Positions 49,958 to 58,894 of a stretch of DNA of 64,000 bases are shown here, one piece after another. The position numbers were made by a program, and so were the translations under genes. A model generated the notes under the pieces. That model was not told where the DNA came from, did no database searches, and saw only the letters and a list, made by a program, of their open reading frames with translations. Numbering within the stretch: the stretch's first letter is position 1; each line of letters begins with the position of its first letter. Source of the stretch: Streptomyces umbrinus (GTDB taxonomy: Bacteria > Actinomycetota > Actinomycetes > Streptomycetales > Streptomycetaceae); contig NZ_JAUSZI010000002.1 in the NCBI RefSeq assembly GCF_030817415.1, positions 4,092,001 through 4,156,000 on the forward strand, in the 5' to 3' direction.

Positions 49958-50175
49958 AGGACACCTCACGGAGCTATACAGGGAGCACGGGCTGTGTCCA
50001 GCCTACGCGGAGCACCCAGGGGTACGCGTACGTCACCAACCCCCACAGATCCCCCGCACGGCCGGCTCATTCTGCAGACAATCCGCCAATCTCCCCGCCA
50101 AGCCGTGTCCTTGGCACGTGTCAGACGGTTATGCGAGGTGGGGGAGCCGCGTCGGCACAAGGAGGCAGGAGTGCG

Positions 50176-51204
50176 ATGCGCGTAGGAAGTTTTGTACTGG
50201 CGGCCCAGTTCCCGGGCCAGGGCCAGGGGGAGGCACTGCACCGCGCGGTGCGGTCCGCCGAGGTCGCCGAGGAGGCGGGGCTCGACGCCGTATGGCTGGC
50301 CGAGCACCACTTCGTGCCGTACGGGACGTGCCCGTCGGCCATCACGCTCGCGGCGTTACTGCTCGGCCGCACCCGTCGGATCCGGGTCGGCACGGCGGTC
50401 AGCGTGCTGCCCACCGTGCACCCCGTGGCGCTCGGCGAGCAGGCCGCGCTGCTGCACGTGACGTCCGGCGGGCGCTTCTCGCTCGGGCTGGGGCGCGGCG
50501 GACCGTGGGTGGACCTGGAGGTCTTCGGGACGGGCCTCGACGCGTACGAGAAGGGGTTCCCGGAATCACTCGATCTGCTGGTGCGGTGGCTGCGTGAGCC
50601 GTCCGTCGCGGGCGGTTCGGAGCGCTTCGCCTTCCGTGAAGTCCCCGTCGTGCCAAGGCCGTCGGAGGCCCTGACGGGCGGTGAGAGCCCCGAGGTCGTC
50701 GTCGCCTGCACCTCACCGGCGAGCGTCCGGCTGGCCGCCGAGCGCGGGCTGCCGATGCTCCTCGGGATGCATGTCGGGGACGAGGAGAAGGCGGAGATGG
50801 TCGCGCTGTGGCGTACGTGCGCGCGCGACGCGGGGTACTCACCCGAGGCGATCGCGGACGCGGCCCATGTCTCGGCCGGCATCGCCCAGGTCGCGGACCG
50901 GCGCACGGACGCGGTCGAGATGCTCCTGAAGGCCATGCCGGGCTGGCTGAAGCAGGGTCTCGACGCCCATGTGACCGTGGACGGCCGGGCCCGCCCGATG
51001 CGGGATCCGGTGGCCTACACCGAACTGCTCTGCGGTCTGCACCCGGTGGGCACGCCCCGCCTGTGCGCCGACCGCCTCGCGGCGACGTCCGAGCGCACGG
51101 GGATCACGCGCTTCGCGCTTCTCACGGAGGGCTCGGGCGACCTGGCGGCGACCGAGGACAACGTACGGCGGCTGGGGGACGAGGTGCTGCCGCGGCTGCG
51201 GTGA
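50176..51204 (+). CDS. LLM-class flavin-dependent oxidoreductase (TTA codon at 61)
   Basis: A 342-residue bacterial-luciferase-like TIM-barrel protein that uses FMN or F420. Features: AEEAGLDAVWLAEHHF near residues 31-46, then TRRIRVGTAV and VTSGGRFSLGLGRGG near 65-112. Codon 61 is TTA (50356-50358), the rare Leu codon read by the bldA tRNA in Streptomyces, so translation is likely tied to development. ATG 50176 has AGGAG 5 bases upstream. It is followed by a 21-bp tandem array and the convergent SCO5389-like gene. Confidence 0.88.
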   Translation: MRVGSFVLAAQFPGQGQGEALHRAVRSAEVAEEAGLDAVWLAEHHFVPYGTCPSAITLAALLLGRTRRIRVGTAVSVLPTVHPVALGEQAALLHVTSGGRFSLGLGRGGPWVDLEVFGTGLDAYEKGFPESLDLLVRWLREPSVAGGSERFAFREVPVVPRPSEALTGGESPEVVVACTSPASVRLAAERGLPMLLGMHVGDEEKAEMVALWRTCARDAGYSPEAIADAAHVSAGIAQVADRRTDAVEMLLKAMPGWLKQGLDAHVTVDGRARPMRDPVAYTELLCGLHPVGTPRLCADRLAATSERTGITRFALLTEGSGDLAATEDNVRRLGDEVLPRLR

Positions 51205-51244
51205 GCTCGGCCCCGCCGGGGCCGAGCCGAAGGAAACCGCGTCC

Positions 51245-51433
51245 CGGCCGAGCCGGGATGCGACCGGGCCGAGCCTGGGGGCGTCCGAGCCGAACCGGGG
51301 TGCGTCCGGACGGAACCGGGGTGCGTCCGGACGGAACCGGAGTGGGTCCGGGCCGAACCGAAGCAGGCCCCGGCCGAACCGGAGTGGGTCCGGGCCGAGC
51401 CCGACTCCGTCCGGGCCGAACTGGCGTACGCCT
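51245..51433. repeat. 21-bp degenerate tandem repeat, nine units
   Basis: Nine consecutive 21-base units with the consensus GGCCGAACCGGGGTGCGTCC, for example at 51287-51307, 51308-51328 and 51329-51349. The array lies between convergent genes and starts 41 bases after the LLM stop. Because 21 is a multiple of 3, both strands stay open and could spell 7-residue repeats, but no start or ribosome-binding site supports translation. Confidence 0.9.
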
Positions 51434-51587
51434 ACCGGTGATGGGGCCGCGTCCGGTCGCAACGGGCCCTATCCGACCGGAACAGATCCCTGTCCGGGCC
51501 CAACCGGTGTGCGCCGCGGGGAGCTTGCCGCCCCAGTACAAAAGCACCTCCCGCGTACGGAGCGGCAAGCCGTGCAGCATCACCGCC

Positions 51588-51980
51588 TCAGCAGTCCCGG
51601 AACTCCGGCGACTGGTTCAGCAGCTGGCTGCGCACCGAGGTGAAGCGGGTCAAGGTGTCGTCCACCGAGCCGTCCAGCGGGAACACCGCCACGCGGTGGC
51701 AGTTCTGGAAGGCCAGGCGCACCCCGAAGTGCCGCTGCAGCGCACCGCGTATCGCGTCACTCGCGAGCGCACGCAGCAGCTGGCCGCGCGCCTGCTCGTC
51801 CGGCGGAGGCGTCTGGTTGTCGGCGAAGTTGCCGCCGTCCACCTTCAGCTGAGCCACCAGGGAGCTGATCATCTCCCATGCGTAGGGCAGGGAAATCCGG
51901 ACGCAGTCGACGAATTCCGCTTCGTCGACCTCGCCTCGCTCGGCCTTTTCGAGTAGGGCCGGTGAGACGTCCAGCGACAT
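51588..51980 (-). CDS. SCO5389 family protein
   Basis: A 130-residue soluble protein that begins MSLDVSPALLEKAERGEVDEAEFVDCVR and has LPYAWEMISSLVAQL and a C-terminal SQLLNQSPEFRDC. It matches what I recall of the conserved Streptomyces SCO5389 family, which has no assigned function. An AGGAGA site is 5 bases before ATG 51980. It is divergent from nucS across a 285-base spacer; conservation next to nucS might hint at a link but proves none. Confidence 0.75.
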   Translation of the reverse strand: MSLDVSPALLEKAERGEVDEAEFVDCVRISLPYAWEMISSLVAQLKVDGGNFADNQTPPPDEQARGQLLRALASDAIRGALQRHFGVRLAFQNCHRVAVFPLDGSVDDTLTRFTSVRSQLLNQSPEFRDC

Positions 51981-52265
51981 GGGTTCTCCTCTCGCACCCC
52001 CTCGGCAGAGGGGGTTGACGGACAGGGAAGGAGACCGCGACGCCGAACACGCTGAGTACACGCGTCGCGACCTCCCGCTTATACGGTAAGCAACGGACCG
52101 TGACCGCACCAGGAGAACGCGTACACAGAGGGCCCCCAGTGGGCACACAATCAGCCAAAAACGAACAGTTGCCACTGGCATGTTCCGTCGGACAGTGAAC
52201 ATTCGTGTGGGCTGTGAGCAGAGCGAATCGCGTGCACCCACGGGTGTCGAGTAGCGTTGCGGACC

Positions 52266-52937
52266 ATGCGTCTCGTCATTGCCCGCTGCTCCGTTGACTA
52301 CGCGGGCCGGCTCACCGCCCATCTCCCGTCGGCCCCCCGCCTGATCCTTGTGAAGGCCGACGGCAGTGTCTCGATCCATGCGGACGACAGGGCCTACAAG
52401 CCCCTCAACTGGATGTCGCCGCCCTGCACGCTGAAGGAGGGTTCGGGGGACGACGAGGGTGTCTGGACCGTCATCAACAAGGCGGGCGAGAAGCTCATCA
52501 TCACGATGGAGGAGGTCCTCCACGACTCCTCGCACGAACTCGGCGTGGACCCCGGCCTGATCAAGGACGGCGTGGAGGCGCACCTCCAGGAGCTCCTCGC
52601 CGACCGCATCGACACCCTCGGCGAGGGCTACTCGCTGATCCGCCGCGAGTACATGACGGCCATCGGCCCGGTCGACATCCTGTGCCGTGACGGCGCCGGC
52701 CAGACCGTCGCCGTGGAGATCAAGCGGCGTGGCGAGATCGACGGCGTGGAGCAACTGACGCGCTATCTGGAGCTGTTGAACCGCGACCCGCACCTCGCGC
52801 CGGTCCGCGGCATCTTCGCGGCCCAGGAGATCAAGCCCCAGGCCCGCGTCCTCGCCACCGACCGGGGCATCGGCTGCGCGGTCCTCGACTACAACGCGCT
52901 GCGCGGCATCGAGGACGACAAGCTGCGGCTGTTCTGA
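52266..52937 (+). CDS. nucS: NucS/EndoMS mismatch endonuclease
   Basis: The actinobacterial non-canonical mismatch-repair nuclease, which cuts both strands at mismatches. The 223-residue protein has an N-terminal dimerisation domain ([21 protein letters not shown]) and a C-terminal PD-(D/E)XK nuclease core with Asp137 (GPVDIL), Glu151 and Lys153 (AVEIKR) and Gln163. The extreme C-terminus DKLRLF matches the beta-clamp-interacting tail seen in other NucS proteins. TAGCGT (52252-52257) ends 8 bases before the ATG, a leaderless layout. Confidence 0.93.
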   Translation: MRLVIARCSVDYAGRLTAHLPSAPRLILVKADGSVSIHADDRAYKPLNWMSPPCTLKEGSGDDEGVWTVINKAGEKLIITMEEVLHDSSHELGVDPGLIKDGVEAHLQELLADRIDTLGEGYSLIRREYMTAIGPVDILCRDGAGQTVAVEIKRRGEIDGVEQLTRYLELLNRDPHLAPVRGIFAAQEIKPQARVLATDRGIGCAVLDYNALRGIEDDKLRLF

Positions 52938-52957
52938 CGGCCACGAGGTTCTTCCGT

Positions 52958-53012
52958 ACGGCATGACAGTGGGCCGGGTCCTGTGAGAGGACCCGGCCCA
53001 CTGTCATGCCGT
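52958..53012. terminator. 25-bp perfect stem-loop between nucS and the NTPase-like gene
   Basis: Bases 52958-52982 are perfectly complementary to 52988-53012, leaving the loop GTGAG. The stem includes the GTGGGCCGGGTCC arm. It lies 20 bases past the nucS stop, between convergent genes, and should terminate both directions although it has no U-tract. Confidence 0.9.
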
Positions 53013-53043
53013 GGTGGCTTACGCGGGTGTCGTACCCCGGGTG

Positions 53044-55533
53044 TCAGATCGTCGGCGAGTCGCTGTCCGCCGGGCTGCTCGCGGCGCTGCTGCTCTCGGC
53101 CGGGCTGGAGGCCGGGCCGCTGGCCGAGTCGGAGGTCTCCGGCGTGGTCGGCGGAGTCTCGCTCGGCTCACCGGTCGGATCGGGGTCGGTCGGTGTCGGA
53201 GTCGGCGTGGGTGTCGGCGTCGGGCTGGTCGGCGGCTTCGGCGAAGTCGGCGGCTTGGTCGAGGACGGCGGCTTCGTCGTGGGCTTGTTCGTGCTCGGGT
53301 CCTTGGTCCCGGTCGGATCGTCCGAGGGCTCCGTGCTCGAAGAGGGCGCCGGGTCGTCCGAGGTCCCGATGATCCCGTCGTCGCCCGGATCGGTGGGACG
53401 GCTCGTCGAGTCCGCGTCGCCGCTGCCCTTCTGCGGCCGGTCCGCGCCGAGTCCGTCGCCCTCGTCACCGGCGCTGGCCGACGGGTTGGGGCCGACCCGC
53501 TCCGACGGGACGTTGTCGTCGGGGTTGGACGTCGCGCCGAGCGTCACCACCGTGCCGAGCACGGCGGCCAGGAGCGCGCCCGCACCCGCGGCCGCGAGGT
53601 TGCGCCGGGTGCCGTTGACCAGGCCCTTGACGCGGCCCGGCTTCGCCGCGGAGGCGGAACCGCTGCGGCTGATGACCGTCGCGGGCTCGCCCGGCGGCTG
53701 GAGCGACGGGACGGGCGTGAACCCGGCCGGTACGCCACCGGGCGGCGACGCCGACTCCTCGTACCGCGCGTCGGGCACCTCCTCGCCCGCCGTCGCACTG
53801 ATCCCGGCCGGCGGTGTGGTGCCGGTGCGGTCCGCGACCAGCGCCAGTGCGCGGCGGCCGGCGACGGTGCCGCGCTTCTCGGCGAGGGCGCCGCGCAGCC
53901 CGATGGACGCCTCCAGTTCGGCGCGGGCCCGGTCGAACTGCCCGGCGCAGACCGCGAGGATGCCCAGCTCGTGGTGGAAATAGGCTTGATCCGAGACCTC
54001 GCCGGACAGCCGGGCCGCCTCGGCGCCCGAGCGCAGCGCACGCTCCCAGGCACTCCAGTGCAGCCCCGCGGCGAACGCGGGCGCGGCCGTGCGCCCCAGC
54101 CGTACCGCGGTGGCGCTCTCCTCGTCCTCGGCCGGCGGCGCCGTGAGGGGCGCCAGAGCGGTCAGCGCGGCGAGCACGGCGTCCACCTCGGCGACGACCC
54201 GCTCCGGGGTGACCGACGGATGTCCCGCCCACCAGGCGTAGTGCTCGGCGGCGGCGCGCGCCTTCTCCTCGGCGTCGGACGCGTACCCGACGGCCTCCAG
54301 CTGGGTCTGTACGCCGGCCGCGAGCCGGTAGTGCGAGCCGACCGGGGTGACGAGCGCGCAGCCGACGAGCTCGGCGAGCGCGGCGTCCGCGTGCGTGTCC
54401 CCCACCAGGGCGGGCAGATGCGCCTGGTGCGGCACCTCGCCGCCCAGCGCGACGGCGAAGCGCAGCGTGGCGCGCGCCGACTCGCTGAGCCGGGTCGCGA
54501 GCAGCGCGGCCGGGGCGGCGCCCTCGGCGAGCGACGGCAGCGGTACGTCGTGGCCGTCCTCGGCGTCGAAGGGCGCGTCCACGGGCGCGTCCTCGTAGTA
54601 GCCGAACTCGTCGAAGGCGTTCGGGTCGGCGCGGAGCTGGTCGCGCTGCCGCAGCAGCGCACCGGCCTGTACGAAGCGCAGCGGCAGCCCCTCGGACTCG
54701 AACCAGAGGTCGCCCGCCCAGTTCGCCTCGTCCTCGGTCAGGACGCGGCCCACGGCGCGCTCCAGCAGTTCGAGACCTCCGCCGCGGCCGAGGCCGCCGA
54801 GGAAGACCTCTTCGAGGAGCGAGTCGGTCGACGGCGCGGGAACGTCCGGTGTCGCGGAGATCAGGAAGGCGCACTCGGGGGTCGCGTCGAGCAGTTCGTC
54901 GAGCGCGGTACCGCCGAACTCCACGTCGTCCAGGACGACGACCGCGCCGATCTCGTGGACGAATGCGAGCAGTTCCTCCCGCTCCGGCCGGTGCAGCGGA
55001 GCGTTGAAGACGGCCGCGAAGAGGTCGTGCAGGAGATCGTCCGGGGTACGGCGGTGGCCGCTGAGGCGCACCACACCGTCCGGAGCGAGGTCCGCGCAGT
55101 CGTCGGCGACGGCGTCCAGAAGCACGGTGCGGCCCGAACCCGAGGGCCCGGTGAGCCGCACGGAGCGCCCGCGCGCGAGCAGGCGCACAAGCCGCTCACG
55201 CTCCTCCTGCCGCTCCAGGAGCGGCAGTCTGGGCAGCGAGGCCCCGGGTGGTACGGGAGGTCGTGTCGAGCGGGCCAGCTCGGCCCGGTCGGCTGCGCTG
55301 TACTTCGTGGGCCGCGGCGGTCGCTCGCCCGGCGGGCAGAGCTCGATCTCGCTGCCGTCGACGGGATTGACGGTGAGCAGATGGTCGCCCGACACGAGTT
55401 GGACGGTGCGGGCCAGTGCTGGCGTGTGCTGACCGAAGTCGGACGTCAGAGGATCGCGCGGCGGGCGCTGTCGTGGCGCCGAGCCGTCGTCGTCGTGGCC
55501 GTACTCTTCGGGTCCCCGGTTCATCGGGTCCAT
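53044..55533 (-). CDS. Large NTPase-like membrane protein with Ser/Thr/Pro-rich tail
   Basis: An 829-residue protein. Residues 100-260 form a P-loop NTPase-like domain with GPSGSGRT (129-136), where the usual Walker A Lys is Arg, and a Walker B VVVLDDVEF. Residues 260-610 are helical, winged-helix/TPR-like (STAND-like). A single membrane helix lies near 640-665 (AAAGAGALLAAVLGTVVTLGA), and a tail of about 165 residues very rich in Ser, Thr, Pro and Asp follows. This fits a cytoplasmic sensor tethered to an extracellular stalk. Function is unknown. The Arg in the P-loop may lower ATP use. Confidence 0.8.
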   Translation of the reverse strand: MDPMNRGPEEYGHDDDGSAPRQRPPRDPLTSDFGQHTPALARTVQLVSGDHLLTVNPVDGSEIELCPPGERPPRPTKYSAADRAELARSTRPPVPPGASLPRLPLLERQEERERLVRLLARGRSVRLTGPSGSGRTVLLDAVADDCADLAPDGVVRLSGHRRTPDDLLHDLFAAVFNAPLHRPEREELLAFVHEIGAVVVLDDVEFGGTALDELLDATPECAFLISATPDVPAPSTDSLLEEVFLGGLGRGGGLELLERAVGRVLTEDEANWAGDLWFESEGLPLRFVQAGALLRQRDQLRADPNAFDEFGYYEDAPVDAPFDAEDGHDVPLPSLAEGAAPAALLATRLSESARATLRFAVALGGEVPHQAHLPALVGDTHADAALAELVGCALVTPVGSHYRLAAGVQTQLEAVGYASDAEEKARAAAEHYAWWAGHPSVTPERVVAEVDAVLAALTALAPLTAPPAEDEESATAVRLGRTAAPAFAAGLHWSAWERALRSGAEAARLSGEVSDQAYFHHELGILAVCAGQFDRARAELEASIGLRGALAEKRGTVAGRRALALVADRTGTTPPAGISATAGEEVPDARYEESASPPGGVPAGFTPVPSLQPPGEPATVISRSGSASAAKPGRVKGLVNGTRRNLAAAGAGALLAAVLGTVVTLGATSNPDDNVPSERVGPNPSASAGDEGDGLGADRPQKGSGDADSTSRPTDPGDDGIIGTSDDPAPSSSTEPSDDPTGTKDPSTNKPTTKPPSSTKPPTSPKPPTSPTPTPTPTPTPTDPDPTGEPSETPPTTPETSDSASGPASSPAESSSAASSPADSDSPTI

Positions 55534-55855
55534 AGGTCCAAGCCCCCCAAAAGCGTGGTGTGCCGAGCCCCTCCCGGCCTTGCTGCACACTGCGCTGTCG
55601 CTTCTGGTCCGGTGCCCGCTCACGGGTTCGTCAAGACGCGGGCAGCCGAACCCTAAACCTTCGCACAGTATCTACGAACACACGGGGTACCGCGCCGTCC
55701 GAGACGTCACAGCTTCGTGAGGATTGTTCGCGACATACGTTTCGTACGATCGCTTCCTACCCGATCTTCGCCGTTTGCGACAGTGACGCCGAGTCACATC
55801 CAGGAGCGGCGCCGGGTCGCGTCAAGCGGGGGTCAGGTCCGGAAGGTGCGCGGGG
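55534..55855. other. 322-base intergenic region upstream of the NTPase-like gene
   Basis: No gene is seen. It should hold the promoter for the minus-strand NTPase-like gene; a TACTGT on the minus strand near 55670 is a possible -10. The stretch around 55700-55800 is less GC-rich and contains CATACGTTTCGTACG, a short dyad. It is also the 3' flank of the STAS gene. Confidence 0.5.
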
Positions 55856-56179
55856 TCACACCCGGGGCAGCGACTCGACGCCGATGCCGCCCTCGATCGC
55901 CAGGATCCGGTGGAGCCGGGTGGCTACCAGCAGTCGCTGCATCTGCGGCGGGACGCCGCGCAGCACAAGCCTCCGGCCGCACCGCCCCGCCCGCCGGTGG
56001 GCCCCCATGATGACACCGAGCCCGGTGGCGTCCCAGGAGTCCAGCTCTGACAGGTCGAGCACCAGGTCGCCGACGCCGTCGTCGACTGCCGAGTGCAGGA
56101 CCGTACGGGCGTCCGCCGCGCTGCGGACGTCGAGGCGGCCCCCGACGACCAGCTCGGCGTGGTCGCCCCTGATGTACAT
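55856..56179 (-). CDS. STAS-domain protein (anti-sigma factor antagonist-like)
   Basis: A 107-residue STAS fold: VGGRLDVRSAADARTVLHSAV at the start, VLDLSELDSWDATGLGVIM at the phosphorylation loop, then ARRLVLRG-like strand and VATRLHRIL. The usual phospho-acceptor Ser in the D-S-S/T-G-L-G loop is Thr52 here. Such proteins release sigma factors from kinase anti-sigmas. No cognate anti-sigma or sigma gene is in the window. It is followed 322 bases later, in the same direction, by the NTPase-like membrane protein. Confidence 0.85.
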   Translation of the reverse strand: MYIRGDHAELVVGGRLDVRSAADARTVLHSAVDDGVGDLVLDLSELDSWDATGLGVIMGAHRRAGRCGRRLVLRGVPPQMQRLLVATRLHRILAIEGGIGVESLPRV

Positions 56180-56344
56180 ATGCGCTCCCCGAGAGTGCGT
56201 TTCGTACGCTGCGTCTTCGTCGTGTCCTGTGTTGCCAGGACTGACTGCCGTACCGGGCCAGAAGTTGCCCTCTGTAAGCGAACCGATACTGAATTCACTC
56301 CGAGGAGTGACCGGTCGAAGATCGCCACAGAGTCAGTACGTGTG

Positions 56345-57193
56345 TCAGTACGTGTAGAAGCCTTGCCCGCTCTTACGGCCGATGTCACCGGCGTCAACCA
56401 TCCGGCGCATCAGCTCCGGCGGGGCGAACTTCTCGTCCTGGGACTCGGTGTAGATGTTGCTGGTCGCGTGCAGAAGGATGTCGACGCCCGTGAGGTCGGC
56501 GGTGGCGAGAGGACCCATCGCGTGACCGAAGCCCAGCTTGCAGGCGAGGTCGATGTCCTCGGCGGTCGCCACCCCCGACTCGTACAGCTTGGCCGCCTCG
56601 ACGACGAGCGCCGAGATGAGCCGGGTGGTCACGAAGCCGGCCACGTCGCGGTTGACGACGATGCAGGTCTTGCCGACCGACTCGGCGAACTCCCGCGCGG
56701 TGGCGAGTGTTTCGTCGCTCGTCTTGTAGCCGCGGACCAGTTCGCAGAGCTGCATCATCGGGACCGGCGAGAAGAAGTGGACGCCTACGACCCGCTCCGG
56801 GCGCTCGGTGGCCGCCGCGATCTTGGTGATCGGGATGGCGGAGGTGTTGGAGGCGAGTACGGTCTCGTCCTTCACCAGCTTGTCGAGCGTACGGAAGATC
56901 TCGTGCTTGACTTCCAGCTTCTCGAAGACGGCCTCGACGACGATGTCGGCGTCGGCGACCGCGTCCAGATCGGTGGTCGTGGTGATGCGGCCCAACGCCT
57001 GCTCGGCCGCGCCGGCGTCCAGCCTGCCCTTGCTCACGAACTTGTCGTACGAGGCCTTGATGCCGTCGGTGCCACGGGTCAACGCCTCGTCGGTGACATC
57101 GCGCAGGACGACGTCCCAGCCGGCCTGTGCGGAGACCTGGGCGATACCTGAACCCATGAGTCCGGCCCCGATGACGGCGAGCTTCCGTGCCAC
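56345..57193 (-). CDS. 3-hydroxybutyryl-CoA dehydrogenase
   Basis: Reduces acetoacetyl-CoA to 3-hydroxybutyryl-CoA or the reverse with NAD(P)H. The 282-residue protein has the nucleotide-binding Gly pattern GAGLMGSG (residues 9-16), catalytic His139 and Glu151 (GVHFFSPVPMMQLCELV) and a C-terminal GDIGRKSGQGFYTY. GTG 57193 has GGGGAG 7-8 bases upstream. Single gene between the STAS and TetR genes. With the thiolase at 38497 it can feed the C4 pool used by IcmA and the ethylmalonyl-CoA route. Confidence 0.92.
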   Translation of the reverse strand: MARKLAVIGAGLMGSGIAQVSAQAGWDVVLRDVTDEALTRGTDGIKASYDKFVSKGRLDAGAAEQALGRITTTTDLDAVADADIVVEAVFEKLEVKHEIFRTLDKLVKDETVLASNTSAIPITKIAAATERPERVVGVHFFSPVPMMQLCELVRGYKTSDETLATAREFAESVGKTCIVVNRDVAGFVTTRLISALVVEAAKLYESGVATAEDIDLACKLGFGHAMGPLATADLTGVDILLHATSNIYTESQDEKFAPPELMRRMVDAGDIGRKSGQGFYTY

Positions 57194-57359
57194 TGTCCGA
57201 CTCCCCTGCTGCGTTTTCCCGGCGTTGACCATCGCGAGACAACCCCGAGTAACACGCTGTTGAGTTGCCTCTTCGGCGGACCCTAGCGCTCGTGAGGCGC
57301 TGTGTGACCGGTAAGTAACGCGCGTCACGTCTCATAGGACGGACATCACACCGAGCGGC

Positions 57360-58001
57360 TCATTCCGCCGCCCGTACGGCGTAGTTGAGGACCTTCTCGC
57401 TCAAAAGGTCCTCCATGCCGTCGAGGAGGGCCAGCACTTCCCGGGACACCTCGGCCGGATCGCGGCACGCCATCATCTCGCGGCTGATGTTGCTCATGAC
57501 CGTCTGGTGGAGCCAGCCGATCTGCCCGGCCATCAGACCCGGTGTCGGATCGTCCGGATCGGCGCCCGTCTCCTCGCGCAGCGCCGCCTCCAGGTCGTCG
57601 TGGACCTCCTGCTGGAGGCTCCACAGGCGGGACCGGAGGGCGGGCGCGTCATGGATGACCCGCATGAAGCGGTCGTACCCCTCCATCAGTCCGACCCGGG
57701 GCGAGACCGCCTCGACCTCCTCGCGCAGCTCGCGCAGGACGGCGACGGCGGCCGACTCGCCGACGCGGCGGCCGCGCACCCAGCGCGAGAGCCGGTCGAC
57801 GACACCCCGGCTGCAGTCGAAGAAGAGGTCCTCCTTGGCCGGGAAGTAGTTGTAGACGGTGTTCACGGAGACGTCGGCCGCGTCCGCGACCTCGGCCATG
57901 GTCACCGTCACGAAGCCGTGCTCCAGGAACAGTCCCGTGGCGATGTCCGAGATGCGCTGCCTGGTCTCGCGCTTCTTCCGCTCCCTGAGCCCCTCTGCCA
58001 T
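57360..58001 (-). CDS. TetR family transcriptional regulator
   Basis: A 213-residue protein with the TetR HTH at residues 10-55 (RISDIATGLFLEHGFVTVTMAEVADAADVSVNTVYNYF) and a large helical ligand domain. It is divergent from the DrrAB-like exporter across 90 AT-richer bases, the classic repressor-exporter layout, so the exporter substrate is a likely inducer. TACGAT (58008-58013 complement) ends 6 bases before the ATG, a leaderless pattern. Confidence 0.9.
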   Translation of the reverse strand: MAEGLRERKKRETRQRISDIATGLFLEHGFVTVTMAEVADAADVSVNTVYNYFPAKEDLFFDCSRGVVDRLSRWVRGRRVGESAAVAVLRELREEVEAVSPRVGLMEGYDRFMRVIHDAPALRSRLWSLQQEVHDDLEAALREETGADPDDPTPGLMAGQIGWLHQTVMSNISREMMACRDPAEVSREVLALLDGMEDLLSEKVLNYAVRAAE

Positions 58002-58091
58002 GGCTTCATCGTAGGCCGGACCGATGATTTCTGGTCTCTCTGAAATTTTGGTGGCATTGCAAACTTTAAGTCACTCTGTTTTTCTTGGCAC

Positions 58092-58874
58092 ATGCCCATC
58101 ATCAGCACGGCCGGCCTCGCCCGGACCTTCCAGACCAAAAGCGGCCCCGTCGAGGCGGTCCGCGGCATCGACCTCACCGTCGGGGCGGGCGAGATCCTCG
58201 GCTTCCTCGGCCCGAACGGAGCGGGCAAGACGACCACGCTCCGGATGCTCACGACCCTGCTGGCCCCGACCGGCGGCGCCGCCACCGTCGCGGGCCACGA
58301 CCTGGCCACCGATCCGGAGGGCGTCCGCCTCGCGAGCGGATACGTGGCGCAGTCGGGCGGGGTCGACCCCCAGATCTCCGTACGCGAGGAACTGGTCACG
58401 CAGGGACGGCTCTACCGCCTGACCAAGGATCAGGCGGTGCAGCGCGCCGAGGAGTTGGCGCGCGACCTGGACCTGACCGGCCTCCTCGACCGGAAGACGT
58501 CGGCGCTCTCCGGCGGTCAGCGCCGCCGTCTCGACATCGCGCTCGGCCTCACCCACCGCCCGAAGGTGCTGTTCCTCGACGAGCCGACCACGGGCCTCGA
58601 CCCGGCGAGCAGGGCGGACCTCTGGGACCTGGTCCGACGCCTGCGCGACGACCACGGCACGACCGTCTTCCTGACCACGCACTACCTCGACGAGGCGGAC
58701 GCGCTCGCCGACCGGCTGGTGATCGTCGACCAGGGCGTCGTGGTGGCGGAGGGCACGCCGAGCGCGCTCAAGCTCCAGCACGGAGGGTCGATCGACGCGA
58801 CGCTCCAGGACACCTTCCTCGCCATCACCGGCCGCGCCCCCACGCCGACCGACGCCACCCCCGTAGCCGTCTGA
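58092..58874 (+). CDS. ABC transporter ATPase, DrrA-like
   Basis: A 260-residue ATP-binding protein: Walker A GPNGAGKT (40-47), signature LSGGQ (139-143), Walker B VLFLDEP (159-165) and H-loop TTHYLDEAD. The C-terminal GSIDATLQDTFLAITGR fits the daunorubicin-resistance DrrA group. Its probable role is energising drug or lipid export with the permease gene 20 bases downstream. Control by the divergent TetR protein is expected. Confidence 0.92.
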   Translation: MPIISTAGLARTFQTKSGPVEAVRGIDLTVGAGEILGFLGPNGAGKTTTLRMLTTLLAPTGGAATVAGHDLATDPEGVRLASGYVAQSGGVDPQISVREELVTQGRLYRLTKDQAVQRAEELARDLDLTGLLDRKTSALSGGQRRRLDIALGLTHRPKVLFLDEPTTGLDPASRADLWDLVRRLRDDHGTTVFLTTHYLDEADALADRLVIVDQGVVVAEGTPSALKLQHGGSIDATLQDTFLAITGRAPTPTDATPVAV

Positions 58875-58894
58875 CCCTCCAGGAAGTGACCGAC

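Noticed and set aside
51245..51433. Tandem array considered as a CRISPR or as a coding 7-residue repeat
   Set aside because: Units are directly adjacent without spacers, so it is not CRISPR. Neither strand has a start with a ribosome-binding site.
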